DNA of 64,000 nt, taken from positions 62,001 to 126,000 of the forward strand of contig CAJMPR010000006.1 in NCBI GenBank assembly GCA_905215345.1, read 5' to 3'. Position numbers and translations under genes: made by a program. The notes under the pieces were generated by a model, which worked only from the letters and a program-made list of their open reading frames with translations, had not been told where the DNA came from and searched no databases. This DNA is from an uncultured bacterium (lineage in GTDB: Bacteria > Bacteroidota > Bacteroidia > Bacteroidales > Bacteroidaceae). This document shows, one piece after another, positions 43,653 to 50,403 of the stretch. Position 1 is the first letter of the stretch, and each line of letters begins with the position of its first letter.

Positions 43653-43669
43653 CGTATTATAGTAATACG
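43653..43669. promoter_or_regulatory. Regulon palindrome in the moron island
   Basis: CGTATTATAGTAATACG is the exact reverse complement of the copies at 35110 and 60472. It lies between two leftward genes, 212 bases upstream of the start of the 43226-43441 gene. No clear TAnnTTTG follows on the minus strand. Confidence 0.6.
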
Positions 43670-43710
43670 GCAACAAATAAATTACATAATATCAACTTCT
43701 TTCATGCAAC

Positions 43711-44112
43711 CTAATTAGTAGTTTCGGTTATATACTTACTATTTTCGTTCTTCTTCAAAACAAAGTTAAACACATCCTTCCCGGCGGTATAAACATCTAT
43801 CGTTTCAAAGTAACTACTATTAGGGTATTCCTTGGCGGATGTTCTAAAAGCAATAATATGAATATTCCCGCTTTGTTTTTCCGTTCTTATTTCTTTAGAG
43901 GTTTCTCCATAATTAACGGAGCAAACATTCTTTACCTCGTTATTTTTATCATGTTCAATAATAGTTATTACTTCATTATTGACTTGATTAGCGAAGGTAT
44001 AGGTAGCGTAGTTCTTTTTATCATCATCCGTAATTTGTTGCGTTTCTATTTCATTTTTGGAGCAACTAACCAAAGCCAACGTAAGGCAGAAAAATAAAAA
44101 TAACCCTTTCAT
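43711..44112 (-). CDS. Putative phage-encoded lipoprotein (moron)
   Basis: 133 residues. The lipoprotein signal MKGLFLFFCLTLALVSCSKNE has the lipobox VSC. The mature part is a short beta-rich domain (VNNEVITIIEHDKNNEVKNV, NIHIIAFRTSAKEYPNS, VFNFVLKKNENSKYI). The gene is leftward, against the late genes, and is coupled by ATGA to the next gene upstream. This looks like lysogenic cargo that would change the cell envelope. Confidence 0.65.
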   Translation of the reverse strand: MKGLFLFFCLTLALVSCSKNEIETQQITDDDKKNYATYTFANQVNNEVITIIEHDKNNEVKNVCSVNYGETSKEIRTEKQSGNIHIIAFRTSAKEYPNSSYFETIDVYTAGKDVFNFVLKKNENSKYITETTN

Positions 44113-44417
44113 TTTGCCGTTACTTCTTGATTAACACCAAGGCAAACTAAATTTTCATCGAACACCAAGGTAATACTATACGGATATTCTGACCATTGGT
44201 ACAAACTTCCCGGCTTACCTTTTTCAGTAGTACAAGCAGACATAGACGAAGGCTCCCCAACCTTATTTTTTATTTCTTCCAAAGATAACCCTACGAGATT
44301 GCCAAGTTTAATAAAATTTTGTTGTAATAACGTACCCTTTGCTTTATTCAAACCGTTAATAAAGAAGCCGATAAAAGCACCTAAGCAAATAAAGCCAATA
44401 ATTCCGAGCCAGCCCAT
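44109..44417 (-). CDS. Membrane-anchored SmpA-like small protein
   Basis: 102 residues. A transmembrane N-terminus (LGIIGFICLGAFIGFFINGL) precedes a domain of the SmpA/OmlA pattern (LEEIKNKVGEPSS ... YQWSEYPYSITLVFDEN, 'GxP' then strands). Coupled to the lipoprotein gene. The likely role is in the envelope; the target is unknown. Confidence 0.6.
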   Translation of the reverse strand: MGWLGIIGFICLGAFIGFFINGLNKAKGTLLQQNFIKLGNLVGLSLEEIKNKVGEPSSMSACTTEKGKPGSLYQWSEYPYSITLVFDENLVCLGVNQEVTAK

Positions 44418-44470
44418 AATATTTTATTATTATTGCCCCAAAACCCCAAACAAGCAGTTTATAAATAGAA

Positions 44471-44632
44471 AGCGTGGGTTTTGTAGTTTATGAGTTTAAG
44501 GCATCGCCAAACGCCCACCGAAAAATAAACTATTACCCACGCTTAACCGGTATATCGTAAAAACGGATATACAGCAAATGGGCGTTAATAAGTTTATCCT
44601 TTTCGGTTTTCAAATTGGCGATTTTTAAACTC
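44471..44632. ncRNA. Possible structured RNA with interlaced (pseudoknot-like) stems
   Basis: A (44471-44491) pairs with A' (44525-44543) in two blocks of 8 and 9 bp. B (44492-44510) pairs with B' (44615-44632), 8+8 bp. C, AACGCCCA (44510-44517), pairs with C', TGGGCGTT (44579-44586). The order A-B-C-A'-C'-B' interlocks A-A' with the B/C stems. Strand and transcription are unknown; the strong stems could be mutually exclusive or form a pseudoknot. It could also be a DNA-level element. Confidence 0.45.
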
Positions 44633-44753
44633 GGATAACTAAACGCTTCCATACATTACCGGATTTTTCCCCGATAACTGCGCAAAGTTATGCAATAATT
44701 CCTATACAGCAATGGAATACACGGTAATAGCACTTCTTTTCTTACTCTTTTAT

Positions 44754-44974
44754 AGCCCCTTCTTAGGGGCTTGGTAGGAGCTATTAAGGAGCTTCTTACA
44801 CCCACGTCCCCCATTTTTGAAAAACGACAGCAATAGCCAAAAACTAAATTTTAGCGTTTGACCGTAAAGTAAACGCGCCTATAAATCACAATAAGCTACA
44901 ACATTGATAATCAATAATTTATTGTTTAAACGCTAAGGAGCTTCCAAGCTCCTTATAAGGGGCTTCTTAGCCCC
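44754..44974. repeat. Paired hairpins built from AGCCCC and AGGAGCT words
   Basis: AGCCCC-N6-GGGGCT (44754-44771) is followed by AGGAGCT (44776-44782) and AAGGAGCTT (44786-44794). Further on, AAGGAGCTT-CC-AAGCTCCTT (44935-44954) and GGGGCT-TCTT-AGCCCC (44959-44974) form two adjacent perfect hairpins. The two clusters use the same words in swapped order. Antitermination or origin functions are possible. Confidence 0.5.
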
Positions 44975-44977
44975 ACT

Positions 44978-45007
44978 GGATATGGATAAGGATAAAGATA
45001 AGGATAT
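44978..45007. repeat. Five tandem GGATAA-type hexamers
   Basis: GGATAT, GGATAA, GGATAA, AGATAA, GGATAT follow head-to-tail directly after the double hairpin. Short direct repeats next to inverted repeats resemble iterons of replication origins. Confidence 0.5.
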
Positions 45008-45362
45008 ATAGAAAGGGGGTGTAGGGGGAAAACATAACCCTAATACCAATTTCACGGGTTCAAGAAAAAGGCAGGAAGCACCAAGTTTACACAATACCCA
45101 TTTTTGCCCCCAAATTAGCCGTCTGTGGAACTTTACACCCTTTGCTGGTATAATTGCTTACCCGGACAACAAAACGAGCTTAAAACGCCTTCTTTTGCCT
45201 TGTTTTATACTGCATTGCTATGCGCTTCAATTTAGCCACTTAACGACCATTGCGAATACTTAGCACCCGGCAAGGAAGCAAGTAGGAGCTTAAAAGGCCA
45301 TTACTACGGGTTTATATCCTTATGTTGAAAGAATTATAATAACTCGCTTACATGCTTCGTGA

Positions 45363-45390
45363 AACGTATTATTATAATACGTTATTTTTG
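45363..45390 (+). promoter_or_regulatory. Regulon palindrome and -7 box before the capsid operon
   Basis: AACGTATT-ATTAT-AATACGTT (45363-45383; arms perfect) overlaps TATTTTTG (45383-45390), an exact TAnnTTTG. The core is only 1 base from the -7 box, against 7-8 bases at the other two promoters. The first capsid-operon gene starts 31 bases downstream. Confidence 0.72.
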
Positions 45391-45421
45391 CCGCAAGTTC
45401 AATTAAAAACCAATATCAAAA

Positions 45422-46126
45422 ATGAAAGAACAGATTTTAGCACTACTTGTGGCAATGTTCCAAGGCGTGCGAAAAGACGGGCTTAACCATTTGGCTAATT
45501 CGTTGGCCCTTACGGTTAAAACCGAAGACGAAGCTAAAGAGGTCGTAGGCAAACTAACCGCCGACCAAGTTAAAGCATTTGTTACCGATTGGCGCAAAGA
45601 AGCCGACGCGGAAATTACCAAAGCTAACCAAACCTACGAAGCCGGCCTTAAAACTAAGTACGACTTTATGGAGAAAAAGCCGGGAGAAGGCGGAAACCCC
45701 ACCCCACCAGCACCGGGCGGAGCTTTGACATTAGAAGCGGTTCAAAAACTTATGAATGAAGCAGTAGAAAAAGCTACTTCACCGCTTCTAAATAAAATTT
45801 CTACACTTGAAGGCAACGCTACTTCCGCCAGCCGTAGGGAGCTCTTAGTAAAGGAATTGGCCGACGTATCAGACAGCTACAAAGCCAAAGTTCTAAAGGA
45901 CTTTGACCGTATGAGTTTTAGCGACGAACAAACCTTTACGGAGTATTTGAACGACACAAAAAACGACGTAGCCACTTTCAAGCAAGAATTAGCCGACCAA
46001 GGATTAGGACAGCAGGGTAAACCCAACTTCGGAACCGTGAATACCGACGGGGTTAGCGCGGCCGTTCAAAGCTACGTGAAAGACAAAACCGAAGGCGGCA
46101 CTATGCTAACGGGAAAAGAAGTTTAA
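45422..46126 (+). CDS. Putative capsid scaffold / assembly protein
   Basis: 234 residues, acidic and helical with a glycine-proline linker (KPGEGGNPTPPAPGGALTLE). The N- and C-halves are helical (LALLVAMFQGVRKDGLNHLA, DEAKEVVGKLTADQVKAFVT, SPLLNKISTLEGNATSASRR). The place just before the decoration-like and major capsid genes fits a scaffolding protein. No protease is seen. Confidence 0.6.
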   Translation: MKEQILALLVAMFQGVRKDGLNHLANSLALTVKTEDEAKEVVGKLTADQVKAFVTDWRKEADAEITKANQTYEAGLKTKYDFMEKKPGEGGNPTPPAPGGALTLEAVQKLMNEAVEKATSPLLNKISTLEGNATSASRRELLVKELADVSDSYKAKVLKDFDRMSFSDEQTFTEYLNDTKNDVATFKQELADQGLGQQGKPNFGTVNTDGVSAAVQSYVKDKTEGGTMLTGKEV

Positions 46127-46143
46127 CAATTTAATTAGAAGCT

Positions 46144-46725
46144 ATGCTTAAAATTGACAGAAAAAAGGATAAGCGCGTTATTCGTGCTTTTACCCACAAG
46201 CTCGCAGACATTCCCGACGGTATTACCGTCGCTTCCGCCGACCTTACACAAAACAAACTTTTGGAAGGTACGCCGGTAGGAAAGGATTCCGAAGGACTTT
46301 ACCACGTTGTTAAGTTGGCCGTTCTTACCACAGCCGCAACAACTACTACAACCGATTACCCCGTAAAGAAGGGCCACAATTTCAAAGTAGGTGATTTTGT
46401 GATGTTGAAAGAAGGCGGAAAGGCTTACGCTATTACCGCTATCAACACTACCGGAAGTTCAGTACAAGACACCATTACAGTAGGTACAACCCTTGGGGTT
46501 ACAGCTAAAATTGGCGATGTACTTTACCAAGCGGACAAAGAAGCCGCCGGTACTTCTTCGGCCTTCAAATACGAACCGGTAGCCCTCGTTGGCGAAAGCT
46601 ACGACGTTGAGCAGTTAGCCAACCATGTAGTAAACGCTTGGACTATCGGCCAAATTCGGGAAGCAAACATTACTCCGGTAGGCCCGACAATTAAGGCCAA
46701 ACTTACCGGTATTCAATTCATCTAA
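46144..46725 (+). CDS. Putative head decoration/fiber protein
   Basis: 193 residues, beta-rich (DITVASADLT-like start, then GHNFKVGDFVMLKEGGKAYA, DTITVGTTLGVTAKIGDVLY, VGESYDVEQLANHVVNAWTI). Similar proteins in Bacteroidetes phages lie directly upstream of the major capsid gene. Head decoration is the likely role. Confidence 0.6.
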   Translation: MLKIDRKKDKRVIRAFTHKLADIPDGITVASADLTQNKLLEGTPVGKDSEGLYHVVKLAVLTTAATTTTTDYPVKKGHNFKVGDFVMLKEGGKAYAITAINTTGSSVQDTITVGTTLGVTAKIGDVLYQADKEAAGTSSAFKYEPVALVGESYDVEQLANHVVNAWTIGQIREANITPVGPTIKAKLTGIQFI

Positions 46726-46744
46726 TTTTTAACAGTAAAAGAGT

Positions 46745-47848
46745 ATGATTAAATCTTTAATGATAGGCATAACCGAAAAGGATATGCAGGCCGTAATTAA
46801 TACTTACGACCTTAAACCGTACTATTACCCTACGCTTTTCCCGTTGAAGGAAAACTATACGCTTTCATGGAAAGCACTTGAAGCGCAGGTAGGGCTTAAA
46901 ATTGCCGGCGACCTCGTAGCGCGTGGCGCAAGCATCAGTAAAAAGACGCGCGAGGCTATTGCACGTATTCAAGGCGATATTCCTAAGATTGCTATCAAGC
47001 GAACTAAGGACGAAAACGAGTTGAACGAATACGACGTTATGGTAGCCATGACTTCGGCTAACCCGGATTTGCGCGCACTCGTTGAAGCATGGGCCGAAGA
47101 TACTAACTATTGTTGGCAAGGCGTAGCCGCCCGTTTGGAATGGATGGCCCTACAAACTATTTCCTTGGGTAAAATTACATTGCTGAACGACAACAACAGT
47201 AGCGTAGTAAAGGAATACGATGTAGACTACCAGCTCGAAGACTGGCAAAAGGTAGGTTTCCAAACCGGCTCCGCTTCTTGGCTTACTTCCGTTTCCGCTA
47301 AACCGATTAGCAAAGACTTCAAAGCGATTGTAAAAGCTGCCAAGGCTAAAGGTATTTCTTTGAAATACGCATTTATGAACCTTGACACCTTCGCAACCTT
47401 CGCCGAAACCGAAGAAGTAATTAAGTTGTGCGCTTCATTTGCTAACAACGCTTTGCAGCTTTCACAGTCCCCCAGCGTAGAGCAGGTAAACAACACATTG
47501 CGAACGCTTCCTTATTTGAGGGGCTTACAGATTGTAATTATCGACCAAGATATTACAATAGAATTGCCGAACGGCGACCGTAAGACCGGAAACCCGTTTG
47601 TAGACAATGTTGTAATGTTCAGCGAAAGCAAGGTACTCGGCGCGACCTATTGGAAGAAACCGGCAGATATGGCCCTCAAAGGCTCCGCCGCTATTAAGGC
47701 TATGAACGGACATACTTGTATCAAGAAGTATAGTAACGAAGAACCGATAGAAGAAGTTACCGTAGGGATTGCTAACGCTTTCCCGGCTTGGCTTGCTTCC
47801 GGCCGTTCCTTCCTTATGGCAACCAATAGTAACACTTGGAACCATTAA
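46745..47848 (+). CDS. Major capsid protein (gpE-like)
   Basis: 367 residues. The sequence follows the E-type/HK97-fold capsid family: DLKPYYYPTLFPLKENYTLS, IPKIAIKRTKDENELNEYDV, LEWMALQTISLGKITLLNDN and a C-terminal TYWKKPADMALKGSAAIK. It is the largest structural gene directly after the decoration-like gene and is followed by a UUCG-capped hairpin in the message. About 10% longer than many HK97-fold capsids. Confidence 0.82.
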   Translation: MIKSLMIGITEKDMQAVINTYDLKPYYYPTLFPLKENYTLSWKALEAQVGLKIAGDLVARGASISKKTREAIARIQGDIPKIAIKRTKDENELNEYDVMVAMTSANPDLRALVEAWAEDTNYCWQGVAARLEWMALQTISLGKITLLNDNNSSVVKEYDVDYQLEDWQKVGFQTGSASWLTSVSAKPISKDFKAIVKAAKAKGISLKYAFMNLDTFATFAETEEVIKLCASFANNALQLSQSPSVEQVNNTLRTLPYLRGLQIVIIDQDITIELPNGDRKTGNPFVDNVVMFSESKVLGATYWKKPADMALKGSAAIKAMNGHTCIKKYSNEEPIEEVTVGIANAFPAWLASGRSFLMATNSNTWNH

Positions 47849-47854
47849 CTTACA

Positions 47855-47881
47855 CCGGGCCGGCCTTCGGGCCGTTCCCGG
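47855..47881 (+). other. UUCG-tetraloop hairpin after the capsid gene
   Basis: Outer CCGGG/CCCGG and inner CGGCC-TTCG-GGCCG stems; the inner loop is the very stable C(UUCG)G. No T-run follows, so it likely stabilises or processes the capsid message rather than terminating it. Confidence 0.65.
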
Positions 47882-47897
47882 TTAATCCCGTAACCCA

Positions 47898-48209
47898 ATG
47901 ACATTTAAAGAGTGGATAACAAAAACGGCGGATAAGTTTCAAATTACGCCCGACGACGTGGAATTAATACTTTGCAACCAAAGCAAACTAATTCCCGACC
48001 CGGAAGCGAATGTAGACGTAATTACCGCAAAGAAAGCCCTTTGTTTGGAGTTTTCAACGCTTATACCGTTGGCAAACATCAGCGAAGGCGGCTATTCGAT
48101 TTCTTGGAATTGGGAAGCTATAAAATTTTGGTATAACGGCACTTGCGCCGAAGTCGGTTTAGTACCGGTAGGCAAGCCGAAAGTTAGAAATAAAAGTAAC
48201 GTATGGTAA
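47898..48209 (+). CDS. Head-tail connector-like protein (DUF6706-type)
   Basis: 103 residues, mostly helical (FKEWITKTADKFQITPDDVE, DVITAKKALCLEFSTLIPLA). Resembles small DUF6706 phage proteins that follow the capsid gene. The order capsid, connector, connector, tail supports the call. Confidence 0.6.
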   Translation: MTFKEWITKTADKFQITPDDVELILCNQSKLIPDPEANVDVITAKKALCLEFSTLIPLANISEGGYSISWNWEAIKFWYNGTCAEVGLVPVGKPKVRNKSNVW

Positions 48210-48589
48210 ATACTTCTTTTCAATACTACCAATACCTATACGTCCTTAACAACGGCGAAGCGGTTAAGTTACCTAACGGAAGTTGGGATAACGGCGCGGG
48301 CGGTTGGGAGTTAAAAGCAACTTGCCGGGAAGAAACAAACGGTAAAGGGGCGGTTATTCAAACAGCCAACCGGAAAGACTTTGTTTTTGCTTCGTTAATT
48401 TATTTTCCCAAAGGAACCCCAAAAATAAACGAAGAAACGGAAATAGTTGTAACGAGCGAAGAAGTAGATACTAACCAGCTTTTAGAACCGGGGTTTATTG
48501 CTTCCGCAAAAATCACGGGTTTGGTAGTAGTAACGGGGGTTTGCCAAAAGTTCGACCTTGGCCGCCTTCATAGTAGAATGTGGATTTAA
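48203..48589 (+). CDS. Head-tail joining protein-like
   Basis: 128 residues, beta-rich (ELKATCREETNGKGAVIQTA, RKDFVFASLIYFPKGT, SAKITGLVVVTGVCQKFDLG). It overlaps the previous gene by 7 bases. The position suggests a head-tail adaptor; the family is not recognised. Confidence 0.55.
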   Translation: MVNTSFQYYQYLYVLNNGEAVKLPNGSWDNGAGGWELKATCREETNGKGAVIQTANRKDFVFASLIYFPKGTPKINEETEIVVTSEEVDTNQLLEPGFIASAKITGLVVVTGVCQKFDLGRLHSRMWI

Positions 48590-48604
48590 GACCAGGTTAA
48601 AATT

Positions 48605-49018
48605 ATGCTAAGTATTGACACCGACGACACGCTATATAAAGTTCTATCCACTTCGGAAGACCTTAAAAAAGCCCTTAGCGGGGATATATATCCGCAAGGA
48701 GAACGCCCGGACGGTTCAGAGTTAGAAGACGTAGTAATTAACACTATTGCGCTATCTCACGACCTACCGCAAACCGGAACTTCTAACGTAAATATACACG
48801 TTTCGGACTTGAAACTAAAGATTAAAGGGAAAGAACAAAGAAAAGCGAACCGGGAACGCTTACGCGAACTTACGGCTTTGGTTCTTACAGTATTGAAAAA
48901 GGCAAACATTACGGGACTAACGTTTTGGGTTACTACCGAAACGGTGATAAAAGAACCGGATATTTCGCAGCACTACACCAACTTACGGATAGATTGGAAT
49001 ATTCATTTAACAGATTAA
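48605..49018 (+). CDS. Tail completion/terminator-like protein
   Basis: 137 residues. DDTLYKVLSTSEDLKKALSG, then SNVNIHVSDLKLKIKGKEQR and YTNLRIDWNIHLTD match the length and alpha-beta pattern of siphophage tail terminator (gpU-like) proteins. Position before the tail tube supports it. Confidence 0.6.
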   Translation: MLSIDTDDTLYKVLSTSEDLKKALSGDIYPQGERPDGSELEDVVINTIALSHDLPQTGTSNVNIHVSDLKLKIKGKEQRKANRERLRELTALVLTVLKKANITGLTFWVTTETVIKEPDISQHYTNLRIDWNIHLTD

Positions 49019-49029
49019 AAGCAAAAATT

Positions 49030-49527
49030 ATGATTGTAACATTAGGACTTTCAAAGATTGAAGTAGGCGACATTGCAACCGGGGGCGGTATGGGTACAAC
49101 CCTTGCGGCACTTGGTTTAACCTATCAAGACACCTGCAAAATGACACAGGAAGACCCCGAAACTACCGAACATTACGCCGAAGAATTGGACGACCCGGTA
49201 GTAAGTATTAGCCGAGGGGGTAAAACAAACTTCGCGTTCTCCATTATGAACGCTGACGTAGATACCTTGGTAACGCTTTTAGGCGGTACTAAATCAGCTT
49301 CCGGCGCATGGGAAGCCCCGGATAAGTTGCCGATTATCGAAAAGTCGGTACGTATTACCCCGGAGCAGGGTCTTAAATTCGAGATTCCGCGCATGAAGTT
49401 AGCAACTAAGATTAACGCCGAATTCAGCAAAAAGGGGCTTTTGCTTCTCGAAGTTGCCGGTACGGTCTTAGCCCCTACTTCCGCTTCGGCTAAGAAAATG
49501 ACAGCTACCCCCCTCGCAGATAAATAA
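49030..49527 (+). CDS. Tail tube protein
   Basis: 165 residues from ATG 49030. It reads LSKIEVGDIATGGGMGTTLA, with strands TNFAFSIMNADVDTLVTLLG and KSVRITPEQGLKFEIPRMKL, the pattern of phage tail tube proteins. It is followed by a strong terminator hairpin, consistent with high-level tail tube expression. Confidence 0.75.
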   Translation: MIVTLGLSKIEVGDIATGGGMGTTLAALGLTYQDTCKMTQEDPETTEHYAEELDDPVVSISRGGKTNFAFSIMNADVDTLVTLLGGTKSASGAWEAPDKLPIIEKSVRITPEQGLKFEIPRMKLATKINAEFSKKGLLLLEVAGTVLAPTSASAKKMTATPLADK

Positions 49528-49555
49528 CAGGGGAACAAATGCTAATTTTTAACCC

Positions 49556-49589
49556 GAAAGCCCCCAAAGTAAAAGTTTCGGGGGCTTTC
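49556..49589 (+). terminator. Hairpin between tail tube and tail chaperone genes
   Basis: GAAAGCCCCC (49556-49565) and GGGGGCTTTC (49580-49589), a perfect 10-bp stem followed by TTAATATT. It likely acts as a partial terminator that lowers expression of the downstream tail genes. Confidence 0.75.
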
Positions 49590-49597
49590 TTAATATT

Positions 49598-50179
49598 ATG
49601 AACATGGAAGATATAACTACGGATAAAGACCCTATCGAATTGGAAAGGGAAGAATTAAACCTACTTATTCAACGCGGGGTAAAATTCGAGGCTACAACCA
49701 AGGTAGCCAAAAGAAGGAAGGGCTTTAAAGGCTTTTTTATGAAGCCGGAAATAGTAGACGAAACAAGTAGCTACGAAATACACGAACCTACGCTTTCGGT
49801 TCTTGACCGGCTTAGTGATATTTGGTTAGACATGGCCCTAAATGAAGACGTATTACAGGAAGGTAAAGCTATCATTTCAGAAGCCAAACAATTAGCAAAA
49901 GAGAACGCGGCACGAATGGCCCGTATTATTGCTATTGCCGTTCTTGGCGAAGATTACCACATAACAGAAGTAAACCGCTTCGGACGGATTAGAAAGTATA
50001 ACGATGACAAAGAATTAGACCGGCTTACGGATATATTTTTTCACTCTATTAAGCCTTCCAAATTGGTAGCCCTTTCCGCTACCGTTACCAATATGAGCAA
50101 CTTAGGGGATTTTTTAGCCTCTATGCGCTTAATGAGCGGCGCAAGAACCACACAACCGAGGAAGGAGCGTATAGAGTAA
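49598..50179 (+). CDS. Tail assembly chaperone, short form (G-like)
   Basis: 193 residues. It starts MNMEDITTDKDPIELEREEL and ends in RTTQPRKERIE. A near-central slippery heptamer T-TTT-TTA (50110-50116) is in the correct frame to make the longer product at 49598-50403. Short and long forms of such chaperones bind the tape measure during tail assembly. No other copy of this function is seen. Confidence 0.75.
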   Translation: MNMEDITTDKDPIELEREELNLLIQRGVKFEATTKVAKRRKGFKGFFMKPEIVDETSSYEIHEPTLSVLDRLSDIWLDMALNEDVLQEGKAIISEAKQLAKENAARMARIIAIAVLGEDYHITEVNRFGRIRKYNDDKELDRLTDIFFHSIKPSKLVALSATVTNMSNLGDFLASMRLMSGARTTQPRKERIE

Positions 50180-50403
50180 CCGGGCTAAATAGCCCATACG
50201 GCCGCCGGGGTTCGATTTGCGCCCACCTTGGATGGACTTGGGAATATTTACACCACCAAATAGCGTGGGGGGTAGTTCAAAGAATGTTAGTAGACGCGCC
50301 GAACGTAGAAAAGGACGACGCGGACGGAAAAGGAGAAAGCATACGCTTAACATCAGAGAACACCGACAAAGTTTTAGAAATGATTAACAACATAAATAGA
50401 TGA
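49598..50403 (+). CDS. Tail assembly chaperone, frameshift long form (GT-like)
   Basis: Fusion made by a -1 slip at T-TTT-TTA (50110-50116; zero-frame codons TTT TTA). After the slip the frame is open for 96 codons: S-L-Y-A-L-N-E ... ICAHLGWTWEYLHHQIAWGV ... to a TGA at 50401-50403. That TGA overlaps the tape-measure ATG at 50400. No start codon could make the second part separately with equal fit. The T-UUU-UUA heptamer is the same slippery sequence used by HIV-1. About 267 residues in total. Confidence 0.85.

Larger units (their letters stand above)
44418..45421. other. 1-kb non-coding segment rich in inverted repeats
   Basis: No convincing gene is present. It holds interlaced long inverted repeats (44471-44632), several short hairpins (GTATATC/GATATAC at 44550-44572; ATTCC/GGAAT at 44699-44718), paired GC-rich hairpins, a hexamer tandem repeat and the late promoter. 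Candidate roles are replication origin, structured RNA or regulatory leader; none is proven by the sequence alone. Confidence 0.6.

Noticed and set aside
44978..45007. Hexamer tandem repeats as a CRISPR array
   Set aside because: The units are 6 bases without spacers; no cas genes are present.
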